Both the position numbers and the translations under genes were made by a program. From Streptomyces sp. Root431 (lineage in GTDB: Bacteria; Actinomycetota; Actinomycetes; Streptomycetales; Streptomycetaceae), in NCBI RefSeq assembly GCF_001426585.1, contig NZ_LMEI01000013.1:186227-250226 (forward strand): DNA of 64,000 nt, written 5' to 3'. Below are positions 59,417 through 64,000 of the stretch, one piece after another; the first letter of the stretch is position 1, and each line of letters begins with the position of its first letter. Below the pieces are notes generated by a model. It ran no database searches and was not told the origin of the DNA. It was given only the letters and a program-made list of their open reading frames with translations.

Positions 59417-60157
59417 GTGTACCGGTTCCTGAGAACGCCCCGCTGGTGGGGGATCAACGTCTTCGTCCTGCTGGCGATCCCGTTCTGCGTGTTCATGGGG
59501 ACCTGGCAGCTGGGCAAGTTCGAGGATCGCGTCGACTCCCATCGCGAGGCCGAGGAGCGGCCCGCCGCGAGCTCGCTGAAGGCGGCGCCGCTGGACACGC
59601 TCCTGCCGGTGGACAAGGAGACCTCGGGGCGGCCCGCCGAGGCGCGCGGCCGGTTCGGGGAGCAGTTCCTCGTCCCCGAGCGCGACCTGGACGGCCGGGC
59701 CGGCTCGTACGTCCTGACGCTGCTCAAGACGGACGGCGGCCGCTCGCTTCCGGTGGTCCGGGGCTGGCTCCCGACGGGCGCGAAGGCCCCGGCCCCGCCG
59801 TCCGGCGAGGTCTCGGTGGTGGGCGCGCTCCAGGCCTCGGAGAACCCGGGGACGAAGGGCGTCCGTGCCGCGGGCGGCCTGCCCGAGGGTCAGCTCGGCA
59901 TGATCAGCGCGGCGTCCCTGGTGAACGTGGTCACGGACGACGTCTACGACGCCTGGATCACCCTCGCCGACTCCCCCGCCGGTCTCACGCCGGTCCCGGC
60001 GGCCGCCGCCGCGGGGACGAGCCTGGACGTGAAGGCCTTCCAGAACCTCGGCTACACGGCGGAGTGGTTCGTCTTCGCCGGCTTCGTGCTCTTCATGTGG
60101 TTCCGCCTCGCGCGCCGTGAGGCGGAGGCCTCCCGGGACGAGGCGCTGGGCCTGTAG
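59417..60157 (+). CDS. SURF1-family protein
   Basis: 246 aa. Two membrane segments (residues ~11-28 and ~214-232) flank an extracytoplasmic domain with the SURF1 features LLAIPFCVFMGTWQLGKFEDR and VVRGWLPTG. SURF1 assists haem insertion and assembly of cytochrome c oxidase. GTG 59417; a TACGGT lies just upstream. It is 51 bp after the peptidase gene and may be cotranscribed. Confidence 0.92.
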   Translation: MYRFLRTPRWWGINVFVLLAIPFCVFMGTWQLGKFEDRVDSHREAEERPAASSLKAAPLDTLLPVDKETSGRPAEARGRFGEQFLVPERDLDGRAGSYVLTLLKTDGGRSLPVVRGWLPTGAKAPAPPSGEVSVVGALQASENPGTKGVRAAGGLPEGQLGMISAASLVNVVTDDVYDAWITLADSPAGLTPVPAAAAAGTSLDVKAFQNLGYTAEWFVFAGFVLFMWFRLARREAEASRDEALGL

Positions 60158-60171
60158 GACGCGCTCATGGC

Positions 60172-60210
60172 GAAGGGCCCGGCGGACGGTAGTCGTCCAC
60201 CGGGCCCTTC
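60172..60210. terminator. Terminator hairpin between SURF1 and the repeat-rich membrane gene
   Basis: Bases 60172-60187 (GAAGGGCCCGGCGGAC) pair with 60195-60210 (GTCCACCGGGCCCTTC), 15 of 16 bp, one C-A mismatch. It is suited to both convergent genes. Confidence 0.88.
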
Positions 60211-60219
60211 TTCATGCGC

Positions 60220-61590
60220 TCAGGGGCCGGCGAGGATGCCGGTGCGGTAGATGGTGCCCGCGCAGGCGTTGGGGACGGTCGCCACGGCGACGGGGCCGCC
60301 CGGCTCCGCGGTGTGGCTGACCGCGACGCTGCCGTCGGCCGGACCGCCGTCCTCCCGGAGCAGCTGCGCCGCCGTCCCGCCCTCCGCGTCCGTGCCGGTG
60401 CCGGTCTCCCCGCCGGGGTTGGTCCCCGTACCCGTATCGGGGTCCTTGGAGGTCGGGGGGATCGTCGTCGGGGGCGTCGTCGTCGGCTCGGTCGGGGTCG
60501 GCTCCGTCGGAGTCGGCTCGGTCGGCGGCACGGTCGGGGTGGGCTCGGTCGGAGTCGGCTCGGTCGTCGGAGTCCCGCCGGTCCTCGGACAGGTCTCGCT
60601 GGGCAGCCAGGCGAACCGCACCTCGTAGGAGCCGCTGGGCTTCAGCAGGAGCGCGGGCTCCTCCTGCGCCGGGTCGGGCAGCCCGCTGCCGTCCCCCGCG
60701 GTGTGCCGGACGACCTCGATCCGGCTCGGGTCGGCGGCGCCCCTGGCCTCGAAGCCGACGATGCCGCTGCCGTCCACGACGCAGCTCTTCCCGGAGACGT
60801 TGGCGACGCGGAACGTGCCGTACACGCTCCCCGAACCGTCCGGTCCGCTCGTCTGGGTCGCGCTGACGCCGAGCTGGCCGGCCTCGCACTGCGGCGTGTC
60901 GCCGGAGACCGGGTTCTGCGAGACCTGCGGCCCCTCGGTGCTCGCGCCGGTCCCGGGCCGCTCCGGCTTGCCCGTGGCCCCGTCGACCGTGCCCTGGCTG
61001 GGCGACACCTGGGTCGCCGGGGACTGGGAGGTCTTGCCTCCCTCGACGCCCGTCTCGGCGCCGGTGCCGCCCTGGGCGTCCTGGCCGTGGCCGGCGTTCA
61101 CGGGATTGGCGGCGGTGACCCCGCCGGAGTTCGCGACGTGGACGAAGGCGGGCACGGCCGTCCCGATGAGGACGGCGGCCGCCGCGGCGCCGACGACGGC
61201 CTGCCGCTTGCGGGCGCGCCGCGCGGGCACGGCACGGCGCAGGTGCTCCAGCGAGCCGGTGGTGGGCTCCAGGCCCGCCACGGCGCCGTGGAGCAGCCGC
61301 CGCAGCGCGAGCTCGTCACCCAGAGCGCCGAGCTCGGACCCGGCTTCGGACCCGGCTTCGGACCCGGCTTCGGGCCCGACCCCGGACCCGGCCTGGGATT
61401 CCGGCTCCCCGTCCGGCTCGGAATCGGGCTCGATGTTCAGCATCCGTCGTCCACTCAGGTCGTCACGTTCATCACGGGCTTCGCGCTCGGCACGGGCTTC
61501 ACGCTCGGCACGGGCGTCGCTCTCCGCACGGGCTTCACGCTCGGCACGGGCGTCGCGCTCGGCACGGGGCTCGTCATCCTCGTGGCTCAT
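60220..61590 (-). CDS. Repeat-rich membrane protein, probable sigma-factor partner
   Basis: 456 aa. The N-terminus (residues ~8-45) is a charged helix of RAERE/RAESD repeats, followed by EAGSEAGSEAGSE. An anti-sigma-like basic segment (LRRAVPARRARKRQ) precedes one membrane segment (~133-152). The outside part has a Gly/Ser/Thr-rich stalk, a small beta domain with two Cys pairs, and a long Thr/Pro/Glu repeat (PTEPTPTEPT). ATG 61590 overlaps the sigma-factor stop by 4 nt, which fits an anti-sigma or sensor role, but the N-terminus does not show the Zn-binding HxxxCxxC motif. Function therefore inferred from position. Confidence 0.75.
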   Translation of the reverse strand: MSHEDDEPRAERDARAEREARAESDARAEREARAEREARDERDDLSGRRMLNIEPDSEPDGEPESQAGSGVGPEAGSEAGSEAGSELGALGDELALRRLLHGAVAGLEPTTGSLEHLRRAVPARRARKRQAVVGAAAAAVLIGTAVPAFVHVANSGGVTAANPVNAGHGQDAQGGTGAETGVEGGKTSQSPATQVSPSQGTVDGATGKPERPGTGASTEGPQVSQNPVSGDTPQCEAGQLGVSATQTSGPDGSGSVYGTFRVANVSGKSCVVDGSGIVGFEARGAADPSRIEVVRHTAGDGSGLPDPAQEEPALLLKPSGSYEVRFAWLPSETCPRTGGTPTTEPTPTEPTPTVPPTEPTPTEPTPTEPTTTPPTTIPPTSKDPDTGTGTNPGGETGTGTDAEGGTAAQLLREDGGPADGSVAVSHTAEPGGPVAVATVPNACAGTIYRTGILAGP

Positions 61591-62339
61591 GCGTTCGCCT
61601 CCATCGCGACACGCAGCGCCGCGATGCCCCGCGAACCGTACGCCTTCACCGAACCCAGCGATATCCCGAGCGTCTCGGCGACCTGGGCCTCCGTCATGTC
61701 CGCGAAGTACCGCAGGACGAGCACCTCGCGCTGCCGCCGCTGGAGCCCCTTCATCGCCTTGATGAGGTCGTCGCGCTCCAGCTGGTCGTACGCCCCCTCC
61801 TCCGCGCTGGCCATGTCCGGCATCGGCTTGGACAGCAGCTTGAGGCCGAGGATGCGCCGGCGCAGCGCGGACCGCGAGAGGTTCACGACGGTCTGCCGCA
61901 GGTAGGCGAGCGTCTTCTCGGGCTCGCGCACCCGCTTGCGGGCCGAGTGGACGCGGATGAACGCCTCCTGGACGACGTCCTCACAGGAGGCCGTGTCGTC
62001 GAGGAGGAGCGCCGCGAGGCCGAGCAGCGACCTGTAGTGGGCGCGGTAGGTCTCGGTCAGGTGGTCGACGGTGGTGCCGGCGGCCATGGCCCCTTCAGCG
62101 CTCGTGCGGGGGGACGGGATGCCGTCCACCGCTCTCATGCGGGATCCGGTGGGCACGGGGGCGATCACCGGCATCCCGCCGCGCCCGCCGACTCCGCCGA
62201 CGCCGGCTCCACGCGGACGTCCGAACGGACGGACCGCGGAGCCGCGTACGGGGATGACGGCGGCGCTCCGCACGGGGAGCACCGCTGTGCCCGCGCCGCG
62301 CAGCGGAGCGATGGTCGCGATGTCGAGTACCTCTGCCAC
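61587..62339 (-). CDS. SigE-family (ECF-type) RNA polymerase sigma factor
   Basis: 250 aa from GTG 62339. The sigma core begins at TTVDHLTETYRAHYRSLLGLAALLL. Region 2 includes EDVVQEAFIRVHSARKR and LAYLRQTVVNLSRSALRRR; region 4 is LQRRQREVLVLRYFADMTEAQVAETLGISLGSVKAYGSRG. It belongs to the actinobacterial SigE-like (ECF) group. The ~75-residue N-terminal extension is rich in Pro/Val/Arg repeats (AVLPVRSAAVIPVRGSAV) and its true start is uncertain: an ATG at 62169 or later is possible. It is coupled by 4 nt to the downstream membrane gene. Confidence 0.85.
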   Translation of the reverse strand: MAEVLDIATIAPLRGAGTAVLPVRSAAVIPVRGSAVRPFGRPRGAGVGGVGGRGGMPVIAPVPTGSRMRAVDGIPSPRTSAEGAMAAGTTVDHLTETYRAHYRSLLGLAALLLDDTASCEDVVQEAFIRVHSARKRVREPEKTLAYLRQTVVNLSRSALRRRILGLKLLSKPMPDMASAEEGAYDQLERDDLIKAMKGLQRRQREVLVLRYFADMTEAQVAETLGISLGSVKAYGSRGIAALRVAMEANA

Positions 62340-62603
62340 GCCTGTTGGACACGCCTCCCCCCGCCAGGGTTGTACGCGTACGCCACCGAAATCGACGGTG
62401 ACCCGTATGTCCTCATGCGTAACCGTTCTCCCCCGATGCCCCGCTTTCGCAGCGTGCTCCGCGCCACACGATGGTGAGTGAACGCAGAGACGCGCCCCAC
62501 CCAACTCGTGGTTGCAATGCGGGGGAAGAGCATCGTCGAACACGGAATCACCGCAGTTCAAGAGGTATCTGACGCCTTTTTGCTCACAGCGCCTTCACAG
62601 ATC
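62340..62603. other. Intergenic region between the sigma-factor gene and asd
   Basis: About 265 bp with no credible gene. GGGGGAGG-like sequence near 62355-62362 is too far from GTG 62339 to serve as its ribosome site. The part next to asd (62560-62603) is unusually A/T-rich for this genome and includes TTTTTG. It probably holds the sigma-factor promoter and the asd terminator, but no clear hairpin is seen. Confidence 0.4.
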
Positions 62604-63671
62604 CTACAAATCCGTGACAACCGATTCCGCGATCTGGAGCGCATTGAGGGCGGCGCCCTTGCGGAGGTTGTCGGCGCAGACGAAGAAATCCAGCGCGCGC
62701 TCGTCGTCCATGGAGCGCCGCACCCGTCCGACCCACGCGGGATCGGTGCCGACGACGTCGGCCGGCGTGGGGAAGTCGCCCGCGGCGGGATCGTCGTAGA
62801 GCACGACCCCCGGCGAGGTCGCCAGGACCTCGTGCGCGCGCCCGACGGTGACGGGGTGTTCGAACCGCGCGTGGACGGAGACGGAGTGGCCGGTCACGAC
62901 GGGAACGCGCAGGCAGGTGACGGCGATCCGCAGCCCCGGAAGCCCGAGGACCCTGCGGGTCTCGTCCCTGACGCGCTCCTCCTCCGAGGAAGCGCCGTCC
63001 TCGCCGGCCGTGCCCGACCAGGGCAGGACGTTGAGCGCGAGAGGACCGGGGAAGGGCCCGGCGTCCTCGCCGACGGCCCGGCGTACGTCACCGGGCTGCG
63101 TGCCCAGTTCGCCGTCGCCGGCCACCAGGCCCAGCTGCGCGCGGAGCGCGTCGACGCCCGCCTGCCCGGCACCGGCGCCGCTCGCCGCCTGCTGGGCGGT
63201 GACGACCAGTTCGGCGACCCCGAACTCGGCGTGCAGGGCGCCCACGGCGGCGATCAGCGCGAGCGTGGTGCAGCCGGGGCTCGCGACGATGCCCCGGGGG
63301 CGTACGCGCGCCGCGTGCGGATTGACCTCGGGGACGACGAGCGGCACGTCCGGGTCGCCCCGGAAGGCCGTGGAGGTGTCCACGACGACCGCGCCCTTGG
63401 CGACGGCGATGGGCGCCCACCGGGCCGCGACCGCCTCGGGCACGAGGAAGAGCGCCAGGTCGACGCCGTCGAAGGACTCCTCGGAGCCCTCGCCGAGCGC
63501 GAGGACCTCGCACTCCTCCCCGCGGACGGCGGCCTTGGAGCCGGCCGCCCCCGGGGAGTCGAACAGGCGTATCTCGCCCCAGACGTCCGCGTGGTGCGTG
63601 AGCATCTGGAGCATCGCCGAGCCGACGGCTCCGGTCGCACCGACGACCGCGAGCGTCGGCTTCGACGTCAT
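62604..63671 (-). CDS. asd: Aspartate-semialdehyde dehydrogenase
   Basis: 355 aa. N-terminal Rossmann motif VVGATGAVGSAMLQML; active-site Cys134 in ASPGCTT (family usually NPNCST-like); QQAASGAG substrate/NADP motif; C-terminal ADNLRKGAALNALQIAE. It reduces aspartyl-4-phosphate to aspartate semialdehyde for lysine/DAP, threonine and methionine synthesis. ATG 63671 overlaps the aspartokinase stop by 4 nt, so the two steps are encoded as one operon. Confidence 0.95.
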   Translation of the reverse strand: MTSKPTLAVVGATGAVGSAMLQMLTHHADVWGEIRLFDSPGAAGSKAAVRGEECEVLALGEGSEESFDGVDLALFLVPEAVAARWAPIAVAKGAVVVDTSTAFRGDPDVPLVVPEVNPHAARVRPRGIVASPGCTTLALIAAVGALHAEFGVAELVVTAQQAASGAGAGQAGVDALRAQLGLVAGDGELGTQPGDVRRAVGEDAGPFPGPLALNVLPWSGTAGEDGASSEEERVRDETRRVLGLPGLRIAVTCLRVPVVTGHSVSVHARFEHPVTVGRAHEVLATSPGVVLYDDPAAGDFPTPADVVGTDPAWVGRVRRSMDDERALDFFVCADNLRKGAALNALQIAESVVTDL

Positions 63672-64000
63672 CGGCCGGTGCCTCCATAGACGACGGCCTC
63701 GTCCGAGTCGCTGTCCAGACCGAAGGCGGAGTGGACGGCGCGCACGGCCTCGTTGACGTCGTCGGCGCGGGTGACGACCGAGATGCGGATCTCGGAGGTC
63801 GAGATGAGCTCGATGTTCACACCGGCGTCGGAGAGCGCCTTGAAGAAGTCCGCGGTGACGCCCGGGTTGGTCTTCATACCGGCGCCGACCAGGGAGATCT
63901 TGCCGATCTGGTCGTCGTAGCGGAGCGAGTCGAAGCCGATCGCGCCCTTCGCCTTCTCCAGGGCGTCGATGGCCTTGCGGCCCTCGGCCTTGGGGAGGGT
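63668..64000 (-). CDS. ask: Aspartokinase, C-terminal part (runs off the window)
   Basis: The last ~110 codons of aspartokinase. ACT-domain sequence is visible: GKISLVGAGMKTNPGVTADF, NIELISTSEIRISVVTRADDV, ending VYGGTGR. These ACT domains mediate feedback control by lysine/threonine. An internal beta-subunit start would lie outside the window. The stop overlaps the asd start by 4 nt. Confidence 0.95.
   Translation of the reverse strand, partial: TLPKAEGRKAIDALEKAKGAIGFDSLRYDDQIGKISLVGAGMKTNPGVTADFFKALSDAGVNIELISTSEIRISVVTRADDVNEAVRAVHSAFGLDSDSDEAVVYGGTGR

Overview
The window is high-GC actinobacterial DNA with very strong G/C at third codon positions, many GTG starts, frequent 4-nt stop/start overlaps and several probable leaderless promoters (a TAGGCT- or TACGAT-type -10 directly upstream of the start). 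Gene content and order (crp next to nth, a paired ArsA-type ATPase operon beside wblA and a class A penicillin-binding protein, and asd/ask at the right end) are those of a Streptomyces core chromosome. No phage structural genes, transposases, integrases, rRNA or CRISPR arrays were found.

Layout. (1) 1-26.6 kb, core genes: a CooC-like P-loop ATPase, a deacetylase-like lipoprotein, a SulP transporter fused to a beta-carbonic anhydrase, acetyl-CoA synthetase, NhaA, a holin-like membrane protein with an alpha/beta hydrolase, a MarP-type membrane protease, two Nudix hydrolases, endonuclease III, Crp, an SPFH protein, a metallo-beta-lactamase-fold hydrolase, a RidA protein, the two ArsA/GET3-like ATPases, wblA, a bifunctional PBP, a GatB/YqeY protein and a metallophosphoesterase. 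(2) A tRNA-Pro(CGG) gene at 26.6 kb with a strong terminator. (3) 26.7-32.3 kb, a patchy accessory segment: small membrane proteins, a DUF1254/DUF1214 protein, an MFS exporter, a SHOCT protein and two gene relics. One relic is an inverted piece of a DUF1254 gene. (4) 32.4-47.1 kb, an eight-gene block that looks like a composite anti-phage system. It holds a C5-cytosine methyltransferase; a leftward, translationally coupled operon (sigma70-HTH-GHKL ATPase fusion, an unknown protein, a DUF6339 protein); and a divergent rightward operon (NERD nuclease-SF1 helicase, DrmA-like helicase, DrmB-like DUF1998 protein, second SF1 helicase). (5) 47.1-64 kb, core again: glycosyltransferase, hexapeptide-repeat protein, Ser/Thr kinase, alkylsulfatase, DUF218 protein, an orphan TPR regulator opposite a double-module Lrp regulator, a methyltransferase, an S9 peptidase, SURF1, a SigE-family sigma factor with a repeat-rich membrane partner, and the asd-ask aspartate pathway operon.

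The most notable object is the block at 32.4-47.1 kb. The DrmA/DrmB pair and the C5 methyltransferase are hallmarks of DISARM. DrmC (phospholipase D), the SNF2-type DrmD and DrmE are not seen; a NERD-helicase and a second helicase stand in the operon instead. Opposite it is a protein carrying an apparently complete primary-type sigma factor fused to a MORC/MutL-like GHKL ATPase, next to the DUF6339 partner usually found with methyltransferase-linked GHKL ATPases. How the two operons cooperate (self/non-self discrimination by methylation, ATPase sensing, helicase/nuclease attack, transcriptional switching by the sigma part) is inference.

Other points: several short tandem repeats (15-bp units carrying repeated stop codons after the SulP gene, an 18-bp minisatellite x7, a 19-20-bp x3 array), a duplicated gene 3' end at 1.2-1.4 kb, a 26-bp perfect terminator stem, a probable Crp site, and a 10-bp inverted repeat flanking the lrp start.
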